Of a stretch of DNA of 64,000 nucleotides, positions 18,218 through 27,536 are shown piece after piece. The notes below the pieces were generated by a model that was not told the origin of the DNA, searched no databases, and saw only the letters and a program-made list of their open reading frames with translations. This DNA is from Chersky-840 sp963838775 (GTDB lineage Bacteria > Actinomycetota > Acidimicrobiia > Acidimicrobiales > UBA8190): the NCBI GenBank assembly GCA_963838775.1, contig CAWISP010000001.1:124001-188000 (forward strand). The letters are read 5' to 3'. Positions within the stretch are counted from its first letter, which is position 1, and each line of letters begins with the position of its first letter. Position numbers and translations under genes: made by a program.

Positions 18218-19272
18218 ATCCCGACCAGCCCGTCGGCGGTCGTGGTGGACGGGGCAGCCCCCAGGGCTCGAAGCACCGTCAGGTCCTGGTCGGCGGCACG
18301 CAGTTGGCGCGAGATGGCCTGGACGCCGATCAAGAGCGCGGCCAAGGCGGCGACACCGCCGAAGACACCGAGGGCGATCGACAGGGGCTTGACCGTCCGG
18401 TCGACCTTGGCCGCCACCGGAGCCAGGGCGTGGAAGTCGTCGGTGGTACCGGGAGGAACGACCTTGGCGAATTCCTGCTCCACCTTCGTGACGCCGCTGT
18501 TCCCGTCGTCGAGTTGCAACCCGTACGTGACATCCCCACCGGCGCCCTGGCTGCCGTCGGCGACGACCTCCTTGCCCAACGCCGGCGTGAAGATGAAGAA
18601 CGTCGGGAGCCGATCGATGTCGTCCTGCACGATGGCGTTGCTCAGCTGCACGAGCCCGACCAACTTGGCGTCGATACGCCGGTGGGGCGCCACCGCCGGC
18701 GTGCCGAAGCCGGGCAGGCCCTCCTGCTGTTGGGTATAGAGCCCGTAGGGGATGACCTGGCCCACATGGAACCCCAAGATGCGCGCCGCCCGTGCCGTCA
18801 TCACGATCTCGTCGGGCCGACGGGCATCGGCCATTCGGCCGTCGGTGACTGCCAGACGATCCTCGTCGAAGTACAGGCCGTCGACGCTGGCGAAGGCGAC
18901 GGTCGATTCGAGGGTGGCGGTGCCCAGACGGGGAGCGCCGTCGGGCAGCAGTGGGGTGGCCACGAGATTGATGCCGCCCTCGACGTGGCGGACGCCGGGG
19001 AGCGCGGCGATCTTCTCGGTCGCGGCCGTGGAGTACGTGGCGCCACTGCCGCCGTTGAACCCGCTGAAGATCGACACGTCGAGGTTGGACGGGTCGGTGC
19101 TCGCCACATACGCCGCGAAGGACGACTGCGTTCTCCGGGCCGCGGCGAGCGCCCCCATGGCCACGCCACCCACCAACCCGACCAGCACCACGATGGCCAG
19201 GTACCCGCCTCGACGGCGGCGGAACGTGGCTCGGAACCGGTACCAGGCGACGTGCAGGGCCTCCCCGGTCAC
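18218..19272 (-). pseudogene. FtsX-type ABC permease, N-terminal part before a frameshift
   Basis: Begins VTGEALHVAWYRFRATFRRRRGG followed by a membrane helix (YLAIVVLVGLVGGVAMGALAA), a large extracytoplasmic domain, and the first FtsX block (SIALGVFGGVAALAALLIGVQAISRQL, then LTVLRALGAAPSTT). At about 18217-18222 the frame is lost: the minus strand reads GTCGGGATCGCT where dropping one base gives GLVGSLGAIVVGAVIA, running straight into the downstream part. So a single extra base splits one gene. Decay or consensus error cannot be separated here. GTG 19272 is chosen by the start of homologous-looking sequence; upstream residues to 19410 are Arg-rich and unlike the family. Confidence 0.75.
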
Positions 19273-19468
19273 GACCTCGCGCCCCCTGTCCGCTGCGCCC
19301 GCACGCTCCCGCTCTCGTTGTCGATCAGCCGCCGGTCCCATCGCCAGTCTGGACCGGTGCCGGGCCCGTTCCAAGGTGGTCAGCCCGTCGATCGGCCGTG
19401 GTGCCAGCACCCCACCGGCCCATGGTCCGCCGGGGCCCCGGCGAGGGCCGCCGACGTCGGTCGCACAC

Positions 19469-20089
19469 CTAGCGCGGGTCGCGCCACATGGCCCACACGA
19501 CCGGGCCGCGCGGCACCTGGATCTCCTCGGTGACGGCGAACCCGTGGCGGGCGTAGAACGGGATGTTGCGCTCCTTGGAGGACTCCAGGTACACGCGCTC
19601 GCCTTCCCGGTCGCAGCGTTCGAGGACCGGGGCGAGGATGGCGGAGCCTAGTCCTTTGCTCTGCGCATCGGGCTCGGTCCCGAGCATCTGGAGGTACCAG
19701 TGGCGCTCCTTGGGGTGGTGACTGGCGAAGTACAGGAGGCCCTTGGCGCACAACGCGATCCGCGGCCCGACGAGGCGCGCCGTGCCGATCCCGAGCCGGG
19801 TGTCGGTGTACCAGCCCATCGGGAAGGTCCCCGGCGGATTCCAGATCGCCGCGCACCGGGCCTCGCCCGACGCGTAGACCTCGCCGAAGGGAAGCGATGC
19901 CCGGAGCAAGGCACGGAAGAACGTGGGGAGCTTCCGACGCCGGGCGCCGGGGTCGGGAAAGAGCCACACCGTCAGGGGATCGTCGTCGAAGGCGAGAGCC
20001 AAGGTGGTGGCCAGCGCCCCGACGTCGGCCGGACCCGCCTTGCGGACCGAGTGGTCAGGCACGGGCGCCAACCATACCGATCGCCTCAC
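19469..20089 (-). CDS. GNAT family N-acetyltransferase
   Basis: 206-residue acetyl-CoA-dependent acyltransferase fold. N-terminal part VRKAGPADVGALATTLALAFDDDPL is the usual GNAT opening; the acetyl-CoA pyrophosphate loop is DAQSKGLGSAIL (Q/RxxGxG/A), followed by ERVYLESSKERNIPFYARHGF, the motif-B region. This resembles the YkkB/puromycin-acetyltransferase-like subgroup, substrate unknown. The GTG at 20089 shares GTGA with the stop of the upstream LLM oxidoreductase, supporting this start and a two-gene operon; GTG 20062 is a shorter alternative. Confidence 0.88.
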   Translation of the reverse strand: MRRSVWLAPVPDHSVRKAGPADVGALATTLALAFDDDPLTVWLFPDPGARRRKLPTFFRALLRASLPFGEVYASGEARCAAIWNPPGTFPMGWYTDTRLGIGTARLVGPRIALCAKGLLYFASHHPKERHWYLQMLGTEPDAQSKGLGSAILAPVLERCDREGERVYLESSKERNIPFYARHGFAVTEEIQVPRGPVVWAMWRDPR

Positions 20090-20982
20090 GACCGATCACG
20101 GCGCGTGGACAGCGCCGTGAAGATCCGCTCGAACGTCGCCCGATCGGCCGCGTAGGGCTCGTCGGCACGCGGCCAGTGGACGACGAAGTCGGTGACGCCG
20201 GCCTCCTCGTACCGTCCCGCCGTGTCCTCGAAGGCGTCGAGCGAGGTGAGCCCGGGAGCCAGTCGGGGCCCGGTGAGGACGAGCCGGTCGATCGACGACG
20301 GATCACGGCCCACCTCGACGCAGGCCTCGTCCAGACGCGCCATCTGGGCTCGCACCACGTCGACGCCTTCTTCGGCGCCGAGCAGCGAGCCCTCGGGGCC
20401 AAGATCACCCGTCGTCACCCAGGCACTCCCGTGGACGGCGGCGAGCTTCATCCCCCTACGACCGGTGGCCGCCACCGCGAACGGGAGCCGGGGCTGCTGC
20501 ACGCACCCGGGGTAGGTGCGGGCCTCGACCGCCGAATAGAACGTCCCCCGGTACGACGTCTCGGGGTGGCGGAGCAACCGGTCGAGCAGGTCGAGGAACT
20601 CGGCGAAGCGCTCGGCGCGCTCGATCGGGGACCAAGGGTCGTGTCCGAGCACGACGGCGTCCCAGCCGGGGGCGCCCGCGCCGATGCCCAGGGTGAGCCG
20701 GCCGCCCGAGACGTCGTCGAGTGTCACGAGCTCGCGGGCGAAGGGCACCGGGTGCCGGAAATTGGGCGACGCCACGAGCGTGCCGAGGCGGATCCGCTCC
20801 GTGGCCACGGCGCCCGCCGTCAGGAAGGGGACGGCTCCGAACCACGGGGCGTCGCGCAGCGAGCGCCATGCCAGGTGGTCATAGGTCCAGGCGTGGTCGA
20901 AACCGAGCTCCTCGACACGCTGCCATACCGACTGGGCCGTCGCCCAGCGATACTCCGGAAGGACCACCACCCCGAACCGCAC
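20086..20982 (-). CDS. LLM class (F420-dependent) oxidoreductase
   Basis: 298-residue bacterial-luciferase-like TIM barrel. The N-terminus VRFGVVVLPEYRWATA and the segments DHAWTYDHLAWR, TERIRLGTLVASPNFRHPVPFARELVTLDDVSGGRLTLGIGAG and FAVAATGRRGMKLAA are characteristic. In actinobacteria such proteins usually use coenzyme F420, consistent with cofC later in the window, although FMN users exist and the cofactor is inferred. Substrate unknown. GTG 20982 gives the family start; a longer frame to 21090 would overlap the divergent hydrolase. Coupled by GTGA to the GNAT gene. Confidence 0.88.
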   Translation of the reverse strand: MRFGVVVLPEYRWATAQSVWQRVEELGFDHAWTYDHLAWRSLRDAPWFGAVPFLTAGAVATERIRLGTLVASPNFRHPVPFARELVTLDDVSGGRLTLGIGAGAPGWDAVVLGHDPWSPIERAERFAEFLDLLDRLLRHPETSYRGTFYSAVEARTYPGCVQQPRLPFAVAATGRRGMKLAAVHGSAWVTTGDLGPEGSLLGAEEGVDVVRAQMARLDEACVEVGRDPSSIDRLVLTGPRLAPGLTSLDAFEDTAGRYEEAGVTDFVVHWPRADEPYAADRATFERIFTALSTRRDRS

Positions 20983-21053
20983 GGACCGAACCCTAGGCAC
21001 CGGGGCCGGGACGAGCGTTTGAGCGTGTGCCCGCAGGCTGCCAAGCTGCCCGC

Positions 21054-21797
21054 ATGCCTGTCGTTCTCGTCCATGGCGTCCCCGAGACACCCGCCGTGTG
21101 GGAGCACCTGCGATCGGAGCTCTCCCGCCGCGATGTCGTCACGCCCCAGCTCCCGGGTTTCGGGTGCCCACGACCGAAGGGATTCGGTGCCACCAAGGAG
21201 GAGTACGTGCAATGGCTCGTCGCCGAGCTCGAGGCGATCGCGACCGAGGGGCCCATCGACCTGGTCGGCCACGACTGGGGCGGCGGCTTCGTCGTGCGCG
21301 TCGTCAGCACGCGGCCCGACTTGGTGCGCTCGTGGGTGAGCGACGCGGCGGGGATCGGTGACGTCGACTTCGAGTGGCACGATTTCGCCAAGATCTGGCA
21401 GACGCCCGGCGAAGGCGAACAGTTCTTCGAGCAGCAGTTGGCCTCCTCACCCGAAGAGCAAGGGTCGGTCCTCGAGATGTTCGCCGTGCCCCACGATCGG
21501 GCCGTGGCCATGGCCAGCTGGGGAGATCCGGTGATGGCCGAGAGCATCCTCGCCCTGTACCGCTCCGCGGTCGACGTGGGAAAGGAGTGGGGACCGGACT
21601 TCAAAGACATCCCCAAGCCCGGCCTCGTCCTCGTCCCCACCGAGGACCCCTTCCTCTCCGCCGTCGGGGCGACCAAGGGCGCGCAGCGGGCGGGAGCCTC
21701 GCTCGAGAAGCTCGAGGGGATCGGCCACTGGTGGATGCTGCAGGATCCGGCCCGAGGCGCGCGTGCCCTCGAGTCGTTCTGGTCGACCCTCGACTGA
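21054..21797 (+). CDS. Alpha/beta hydrolase (haloalkane dehalogenase/epoxide hydrolase-like)
   Basis: 247-residue alpha/beta-fold hydrolase. Oxyanion motif HGVPETPAVW is near residue 8, the nucleophile elbow GHDWGGG uses Asp, as in epoxide hydrolases and haloalkane dehalogenases, and the catalytic His is in GIGHWWMLQDP. Acid residue probably Asp in PTEDPFL. The Asp nucleophile points to an ester-intermediate hydrolase acting on epoxides, halides or similar bonds; no substrate is indicated. ATG 21054 gives the short N-terminus usual for this group. It is divergent from the LLM gene. Confidence 0.88.
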   Translation: MPVVLVHGVPETPAVWEHLRSELSRRDVVTPQLPGFGCPRPKGFGATKEEYVQWLVAELEAIATEGPIDLVGHDWGGGFVVRVVSTRPDLVRSWVSDAAGIGDVDFEWHDFAKIWQTPGEGEQFFEQQLASSPEEQGSVLEMFAVPHDRAVAMASWGDPVMAESILALYRSAVDVGKEWGPDFKDIPKPGLVLVPTEDPFLSAVGATKGAQRAGASLEKLEGIGHWWMLQDPARGARALESFWSTLD

Positions 21798-21880
21798 GAC
21801 CGACCATCGGCGCGACGCCGCGAAACGAGAAGCCGAAGGGCCACAGACCCGCCGGGTGCGGGTAGAAAGCGAAGGTCACC

Positions 21881-22270
21881 GTGCAGTGGGAGGACTGGAC
21901 CAAGAGGTTGACATCCGCGCTCGGTGCCGATGCCACCGTGCGGCTACGAGAGCTGTTCGCGGCTGGTGGCATCTTCAGCGACCCAGTGACATCGCCGACG
22001 TCGGACATCAAGTCGGTCGAGGACATCACCGACGCGTCCTTTCCCGACTGGCAACAAGAAGTGACGTCGTCCCATGGGGACCCGACTGGAGGCGCCTTCG
22101 AGTGGATAGGGCGCGGCACCCTCGGAGACACGATTCGCATCGAGATGCACGGCTGCACGATGGTGGAACTCGACGGTGACGGGCAGGTGACGAGGTGGCG
22201 AGACTACTTCGACCTCAAGGAGATCGAGACCCAGATGGGTGCAACGATCGAGGAATACCAGCACCCATAA
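21881..22270 (+). CDS. NTF2-like protein whose 3' end is the element attachment site
   Basis: 129-residue NTF2-like (SnoaL/limonene-epoxide-hydrolase type) protein: WTKRLTSALGADATVRLRELFAAGG, then SFPDWQQEVTSS and the closing strand GDGQVTRWRDYFDLKEIETQMG. Function not known. The last codons (IEEYQ) are the 17-nt core that recurs at 28242; the present gene ends HP-stop, while the sequence after the far copy would give QS-stop. The integrated element therefore appears to have replaced the last two codons while keeping the protein intact. Start GTG 21881. Confidence 0.75.
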   Translation: MQWEDWTKRLTSALGADATVRLRELFAAGGIFSDPVTSPTSDIKSVEDITDASFPDWQQEVTSSHGDPTGGAFEWIGRGTLGDTIRIEMHGCTMVELDGDGQVTRWRDYFDLKEIETQMGATIEEYQHP

Positions 22271-23264
22271 ATCCCCAGTTCAGGGGCCTATTCCTCTCCA
22301 TCGGTCCCCCGACGATCTGGCCGAGTTGCTCGACGGCTTCCTGGCCCGATATGCCAACGGAAAGACCCGCTATCAGAACCTCCGTCGCCTCAACCAGTTC
22401 TTTCGGGAGAGCGCCACCCGCCACCCGGCCCACGTCACCCCCGCCCAGTTGTTCCGCTGGTGCGGCACGGCTGCCTCCAATAACAGCGCCCGTCAGCGGA
22501 TCTCGACCATGCGCACCTTCTTCGGCTGGTGCCACCGAACCGGCATCATCGACGCCGACCCGACCGCTGAACTAAGGGACCTCTTGAAGCAGTTCCCCCA
22601 GCTATACGGCAAGGTCCAGGCGAGGAACCCAGCACGGTTTCTCACCCACGACGAAGCCTTCGGATCGCTCGTGGCAGAGACCCAAGATGGCACCCTCCTC
22701 GGGCTTCGGGATGAGATCGGCATCCGCCTCGGCCTGACCGGGATGCGACTCTCCGAGATCATCGGCCTCTCGTGGAGTGCCATCCGCGTGACCCCTCAGC
22801 CCCCGGAGATCAATTGGATCGGCAAGGGTCGGCGGGCACGGCACATCGTCCCGGGCACTGCTCTGATCGACGCCCTGGCCCGCTGGCAGCGCCACTACCG
22901 GGACGGACTTCAACGGCAACTCAAGTCCACCGATCCCATCCTGTGCCGTGTGGTGCGTGGCTCAGCTAGCCACCGCCGACCCCACCGGATCGACTGGGCC
23001 GAACCTCTCGACGGTCGGTCCTTCTACCAACTCGTCCAGGTGAGGGCCGGGGCGGCCGGACTCGGGCACGTCGCTCCGCATGACCTCCGCCGTAGTGCTG
23101 CGGCAATCCTCCACCACGCCAAGACGGAGGAGGGCGGACACCTCTTCGACCTGCTCGACGTTCAGAAGGTCCTCGGCCACGCCGACCCTGCTACGACGAT
23201 GCGGAGTTACCTTGATCCGTTGGACGTCGAGGTTCAGGACCGTGCCGCCAGGTTCCTCGACTGA
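22239..23264 (+). CDS. Tyrosine recombinase / integrase of the element
   Basis: Site-specific integrase, 341 residues in this frame. Core-binding N-terminal SAM-like domain (DDLAELLDGFLARYANGKTR to DADPTAELR), then the catalytic domain: Arg in LTGMRLSEIIGLSW, Lys in WIGKGRRARHIVPG, HxxR as HDLRR, His in VLGHADPATTMRSY and the nucleophile Tyr in that motif. The only upstream start in this arrangement is GTG 22239, inside the NTF2-like gene and without a Shine-Dalgarno; the attachment core (22247-22263) lies inside the frame. The homologous N-terminus with a good ribosome-binding site is at 28186, the other end of the element. In the integrated state this copy is probably poorly translated or silent. 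Confidence 0.88.
   Translation: MQRSRNTSTHKSPVQGPIPLHRSPDDLAELLDGFLARYANGKTRYQNLRRLNQFFRESATRHPAHVTPAQLFRWCGTAASNNSARQRISTMRTFFGWCHRTGIIDADPTAELRDLLKQFPQLYGKVQARNPARFLTHDEAFGSLVAETQDGTLLGLRDEIGIRLGLTGMRLSEIIGLSWSAIRVTPQPPEINWIGKGRRARHIVPGTALIDALARWQRHYRDGLQRQLKSTDPILCRVVRGSASHRRPHRIDWAEPLDGRSFYQLVQVRAGAAGLGHVAPHDLRRSAAAILHHAKTEEGGHLFDLLDVQKVLGHADPATTMRSYLDPLDVEVQDRAARFLD
22247..22263 (+). repeat. attL: 17-nt attachment core, left copy
   Basis: ATCGAGGAATACCAGCA, identical to 28242-28258. After it, attL reads CCCATAA and the right copy ATCATAA, so the stop codon of the host gene is preserved on both sides with two substitutions. In both places the core has the same phase relative to the integrase frame. 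Confidence 0.8.
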
Positions 23265-23544
23265 AGCCTGGCGGGGTCGTCGGTCCGACGAAGCCTCCAG
23301 ATGCCCTCGGACCGGGGCCGTTCTCCGGCGCCGTGCGCCGTCCGTCCGCCCCGGTCCCCAGGAACCTTGGCGACTCCCGTCGCCCCACCAGCCCCCTCAC
23401 AGGGCTCTATCCGAGGGACTCCTGTTCCAACCCCAGCCACCAACCCCGGCCGTCATGCCGTTACCGACACTCCCGGAGACATGCAGTTGGCGGGGGCCGT
23501 GTTACAGGAAGCGCACCCGCCACCTGAGGAGTCAGAATCTCCCA

Positions 23545-24244
23545 ATGGCAGATGGACTTGATTCGAACGCCCGCACCTTCCTCGAACGCTCTCTGAGACT
23601 CGGGCGAGCCGTCCTTGTTACTGGGGCCGGCTTCTCGACCGGCGCTCTGAACAGAATCGGCGATCACGTGCCACAGGGTCGGGAGCTCAAGGAAAGGCTC
23701 TGGGGCCTTGCCATGCCGACCGAGCCCTTTAACGCCGACTCACAGCTGGGGGATGTGTTTGACATTGCAGTCACAACCCGCCAGACAGACACTCTTGCTC
23801 TCCTAACTGATCTTCTTAGTGTCGACTCCGATTCGATTCCGGCCTGGTATAGGTCATACGCCTTTATCCCATGGTTTCGTGTGTACACCCTCAACTTCGA
23901 CGACCTCTTCGAAGGAGTAAATCGAAAGTACCACGGCATTCTCAACCTGAGCCCAGTCTCCGCCTTGGGCGACCAACCTGCCTACGACGACCTGGACGGC
24001 GTTATCCATCTCAATGGACTGCTCTCTGATTATCCCGACATGACATTCTCACCACCCCAGTATGGACGTCGAGCTGGTCACCAAGATGCGGTCTACTCAC
24101 GGTTTGCCAAAGAGATCGGCGGACGCCCGACGGTGTTCATCGGCACTCAGTTGAACGAGCCGCCCATGTGGCAACACATTGAAATGCGTGGCGACAAACC
24201 CGGACTCCAGGAATTGCGGCCTAGGTCGTTTCTGGTGACCCCCT
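23545..24244 (+). pseudogene. SIR2 domain, 5' part of a split SIR2-STAND gene
   Basis: Encodes a SIR2-like NADase/deacetylase fold: GAGFS near residue 30 for NAD binding, TLNFDDLFEG (the N-x-D region), IHLNG with the catalytic-type His, and FIGTQLNEPPMW. In bacterial defence proteins this domain depletes NAD+ after phage sensing. The frame stops at 24252 just after SFLVTP, because a run of five C at 24239-24243 puts it out of register; with four C it reads SFLVTPQIDPVRRAMLERFN and continues into the ATPase part. ATG 23545 is preceded by GAGGAG about 13 nt upstream. The gap 23265-23544 before it holds no gene. Treat as one gene of about 805 residues with 24245-25960. Confidence 0.78.
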
Positions 24245-25960
24245 CAAATTGACCCAGTCAGAAGGGCAATGCTTGAACGCTTCAATGTTGTACACATCCC
24301 TCTGGACGCCGAATCGTTTGCAGACACGTTCCTGTCGTCAGTCGCCACGTCGACAACTGGCAGACTCAAGACGAGCACCACGACCCAGGGACCCCTATTT
24401 GACCTAGGCAACGTCGACAAGATCGAAGTTGAGCCACCTGCCGATTTCCTTCTTGGGCGTGAACCCACGTGGTCTGATCTCGTCGACGGATTCGCTATCG
24501 AGCGGACAGTCGAGTCCGAGCTACATGATCGAGTGCGGGATGACTCTCTTCGAGTACTTGGGATTCTTGGTACCGCAGGTTCCGGGAAATCGACGATCCT
24601 CCGTCGTCTTGCTCTGGTCGCCCACCGTGAAGGCGCCAAAATTGCGTGGATGCAGGTCGAAACGTCCCGCACGGTCTCACAATTGGAGGCAGAAGTCCGG
24701 GGTGCCGACTTAGACATTCTTGTCATCGACCGCATGGAACGATTTGGCCAGCGTGGTGTCGACATGCTTCGGTCTCTGACCAGTGACTCAAGCGGGCCCC
24801 GCCTTATCGCTTCCTTTTCATCCACAGCTTTCGATGACCTTCAGGTTGCACTCCAATTGAGCGGTATTTCGACGGAATGGGTCCCAATCCCGCCTTTGTC
24901 CGATGATGACATCCATGCATTACTCGATGCGCTCGACCGTGCCAATCGTCTTGGCAAGTTGAAGGCTCAGACGCCAACGCAACGATTCGATGCCTTCAAG
25001 GTGCGCGCTCATCGACAGCTTCTGGTCGCCATGCTCGAGGCAACGACGGGCGAGAGATTCGAGGACAAGATTGCCAGTGAATGCGAAACCTTGTCTCCCG
25101 ACCTTCTATTGCCCTATGCGATCACCGCCCTGGCCACCTCATTTCGGTACAAGCTCAAGCGCGATGATCTCCTTGGCGCCCTTAACGAAGTCACTTCTGA
25201 AGGGCTTGAAGCGATCGAGCGTCTAATCCGCCAACAGCTCATCCTGCCGACCGCAGGCAACACCGTGGTGCTCCGCCACCCTGTGATCGCCCGAGAGGTC
25301 ATATCGCATCTGCGTAGGTCGGCTCAGATCGGTGACGCAATCGGTCGTCTTGCGTTTGTCATCGGCACGAGCCTCTATCGAGGCATGCCTCGGACGCCTG
25401 AGCGTCGCCTCGTCACATCTCTTAGCAATCACCAATACCTCAGGGAATCCGTGGCATCTCGGGTTCAGGTTGAACAGATCTACAACCAACTTGAGAGTGT
25501 ATTAGCCGACGATCCCCACTACTGGTTGCAGCGAGGTAGCTACGAGCTCGAACGTGGAAATCTGACTAGTGCCGCCGTGTTTCTCAGCCAAGCCCGTGCG
25601 TTGGACCCTTACGACTTCATGATCGAGACTGAGTGGGCATACTTGCTGCTTGAACGTGCATGCAGGGAGCCAAGCAGCCCCAGTGCAGCGCCCGACTTCG
25701 AGGAGGGTACCAGGATCGTCTTCGATGTCATTGACCAGCGGGGACCCCAGAGTGCTAACACATACGTGATCCTGGCCAACAAGACGGTCGATTGGACATC
25801 GCATGCACCTCTGTCGCTTGACCAACAGAAGGTCCTACTCCAGACAGTCCGAGCGGCCATGGAAGCAGGCTCTCCGTTTCACGGCGGTAACCGGGTATTT
25901 GTAACGGCGCGGAAGTCTGTCGAAGATGCGTATCTCCGTCTATCCCTTCCTGGCCGCTAG
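24245..25960 (+). pseudogene. STAND-type P-loop NTPase, 3' part of the split SIR2-STAND gene
   Basis: In the shifted frame the SIR2 domain finishes (RRAMLERFNVVHIPLDAESFADTFL) and a P-loop NTPase follows: Walker A GTAGSGKSTI about 95 residues after ATG 24269, then Walker B-like LDILVIDRMERF. A helical/winged region follows (LLPYAITALATSFRYKLKRDDLLGAL), then tandem helical TPR-like sequence (YWLQRGSYELERGNLTSAAVFLSQARALDPYDF) that would form the sensor. SIR2 fused to a STAND ATPase is a known antiphage layout (Avs/SIR2-STAND type); assigning it there is inference from domain order. An internal start at ATG 24269 could give the ATPase alone. Codon use is less GC-rich than neighbours, fitting horizontal acquisition. 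Confidence 0.78.
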
Positions 25961-25991
25961 TCGTTCGTAGCACGGGATAGTCCTGCTCACT

Positions 25992-26031
25992 GGAAGTCGT
26001 GTATTCGGTTCAGTTCACCCGAGTGACTTCC
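25992..26031. terminator. Inverted repeat between convergent element genes
   Basis: GGAAGTC at 25992-25998 pairs with GACTTCC at 26025-26031 in the gap between the STAND gene stop and the Rep stop. It could terminate both genes; the loop is long (26 nt) and there is no clear T-run, so this is weak. Confidence 0.3.
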
Positions 26032-26123
26032 GTGGCCCTTGGCGGCTAAAAGGTTTCATCCGGCTCAGCCCAGGGGGAGAAAGCGCCCAGGAGCCGGCGT
26101 CGGCTACGTCGGCCCCGGCATTC

Positions 26124-27116
26124 TCAGGCGGCCGAGCTTGACCCTACCGGCGTCGACCGAAGGCCCGCCTCACTCTGACTGTGCACCGGACACAGCCCGA
26201 CTGCCCAAGGCGCCAGAACCCCGAACCCGTGCCCATGCTCAACCTTGCGCCACCCGCCCACCGGACCCCACCACCGCCTCCTCGACGCTGCCAGCTCCCT
26301 TCGCCACCACTCCCTTCGCTCTCGATCCCACGACGCATACCGCCGACGTTGGGCACCTGAGCGGCGCTTCCGCCGCCGTCTCGGCCCCAGATGACGCAGC
26401 ACACGCATCACGTCCGCCAAGGAGTGCTCGCAGCACAGTTCCCATGTCTGTGTAGCAGAGCGTCGATTCCGCTCCCCCACCGGTCCCCAGAATCGCCCGG
26501 GCCGTTCCACGCCCTCGGGAAGCTCCTTCTGTGCACCCTTCCCGGCGTGCGCCACGAGATACTCAGCGATCCCCACCGCAGACAGCGATCCCGCATACCA
26601 CCCGGGCGACACGTTGAAACGGAGACCCATGCGCTCGTGGTGATATCCGTCCCACCGGTCCTTCGAGAAGCCAGCAATCTCCGACCAGGCCCGGAAACCC
26701 CACGCCTTCAGGACTTCGTATCGGTCCTCTTCCATGCCGGGCAGTGCTGGCACCCGTAGGAACGCATGAAAGTGAATCGCACCTCGGCGCTGGAATTCCA
26801 TCGCCCAGATGCCCCAGGGACGCTCCCCAAACTTGGTCTCCCACCGCTTCCAGAACCGATCGAGATGCCGTTTGGCGATCCACCCGTCGGTTGGGAAGTC
26901 GTCCGGGTAGGTCAGGGTTACCAGCGCCACAGGACCCATTTCGTCCCATGGAAACCGAAGCGCAGCCTTGAGCAAGTTACGCCTCGCCTCGGCGCTAAAC
27001 CCCCGGACCTCTCGCTTCGTCCCTTCACGAAGGGGGAACGCCCGTGGTTCCGTCCTGACTCGTGCCTCGACGATGCCCGGGCCGGTTGTCAGCGAAAACG
27101 TCCGCTCTCGACGCAT
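26124..27116 (-). CDS. Rolling-circle replication initiator (HUH endonuclease)
   Basis: 330-residue Rep-like protein. The HUH metal motif is IHFHAF in MEFQRRGAIHFHAFLRV, preceded by the usual WxxWETKFG...WGIWAMEFQ, and the nicking Tyr is probably in GIAEYLVAHAGK (Y with a Lys four residues on). This is the arrangement of RCR initiators of actinobacterial integrative plasmids; it would nick a double-strand origin and start displacement synthesis. ATG 27116 overlaps the previous gene's stop (TGATG), indicating coupling; longer starts are unneeded. The C-terminal 90 residues are Arg/Trp-rich and not conserved in appearance. The origin is not identified; candidates are the palindromes and hairpin at 27955-28107. 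Confidence 0.85.
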   Translation of the reverse strand: MRRERTFSLTTGPGIVEARVRTEPRAFPLREGTKREVRGFSAEARRNLLKAALRFPWDEMGPVALVTLTYPDDFPTDGWIAKRHLDRFWKRWETKFGERPWGIWAMEFQRRGAIHFHAFLRVPALPGMEEDRYEVLKAWGFRAWSEIAGFSKDRWDGYHHERMGLRFNVSPGWYAGSLSAVGIAEYLVAHAGKGAQKELPEGVERPGRFWGPVGERNRRSATQTWELCCEHSLADVMRVLRHLGPRRRRKRRSGAQRRRYASWDRERREWWRRELAASRRRWWGPVGGWRKVEHGHGFGVLAPWAVGLCPVHSQSEAGLRSTPVGSSSAA

Positions 27117-27481
27117 CACGACACCCTTTGGGTGCCACGCACCTTCTGCCAAGGCACATCCATAACGGCTAGGAGGTTCTCGTTCTTGGCCTTCAGGTCG
27201 ATCTTGACGTAAGGCCGAAACCGCAGTGCTACCTCTGCGGGTTTCTCACCCGGGAACGCCTCCCGGAAAAAACGAAGGTCCCTGTAGAACGTTGCCATCG
27301 ACCACCAGCCACGAGCCGTCATCGCCTCCTGAAGCCGGTCATTCGTGGGCGGTTTGCCGTCCAATTTTTCGACCACCAGCGCACCGACGATGAGCCGAAG
27401 AACACGACCGGCGGCATCAAATCCTCGTGGGTCGGCACCGAAAATGGACACGAGCTGTGCGATTACTGACCGGGCAGGCAC
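27116..27481 (-). CDS. Small hypothetical protein of the Rep operon
   Basis: About 121 residues from GTG 27481, which follows GGGAGGG at good spacing; a TTG at 27562 would give 148 residues and overlap the previous gene. The sequence VPARSVIAQLVSIFGADPRGFDAAGRVLRL and TNDRLQEAMTARGWWSMATFYRDLRFFREAF suggests a helical, possibly HTH-like DNA-binding protein, but I do not recognise a family. Position between an operator-linked small gene and Rep suggests a replication accessory or copy-control role; this is inference. Its stop overlaps the Rep start by one base. Confidence 0.6.
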   Translation of the reverse strand: MPARSVIAQLVSIFGADPRGFDAAGRVLRLIVGALVVEKLDGKPPTNDRLQEAMTARGWWSMATFYRDLRFFREAFPGEKPAEVALRFRPYVKIDLKAKNENLLAVMDVPWQKVRGTQRVS

Positions 27482-27536
27482 GCTCAACCCTCCCGTACGT
27501 CTTCGCAGCGCTCCACCAGCTTTGTGACCCGCATTC

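Noticed and set aside
18217..18222. Programmed frameshift in the FtsX permease
   Set aside because: No slippery heptamer or downstream structure recognised; a single extra base explains it more simply.
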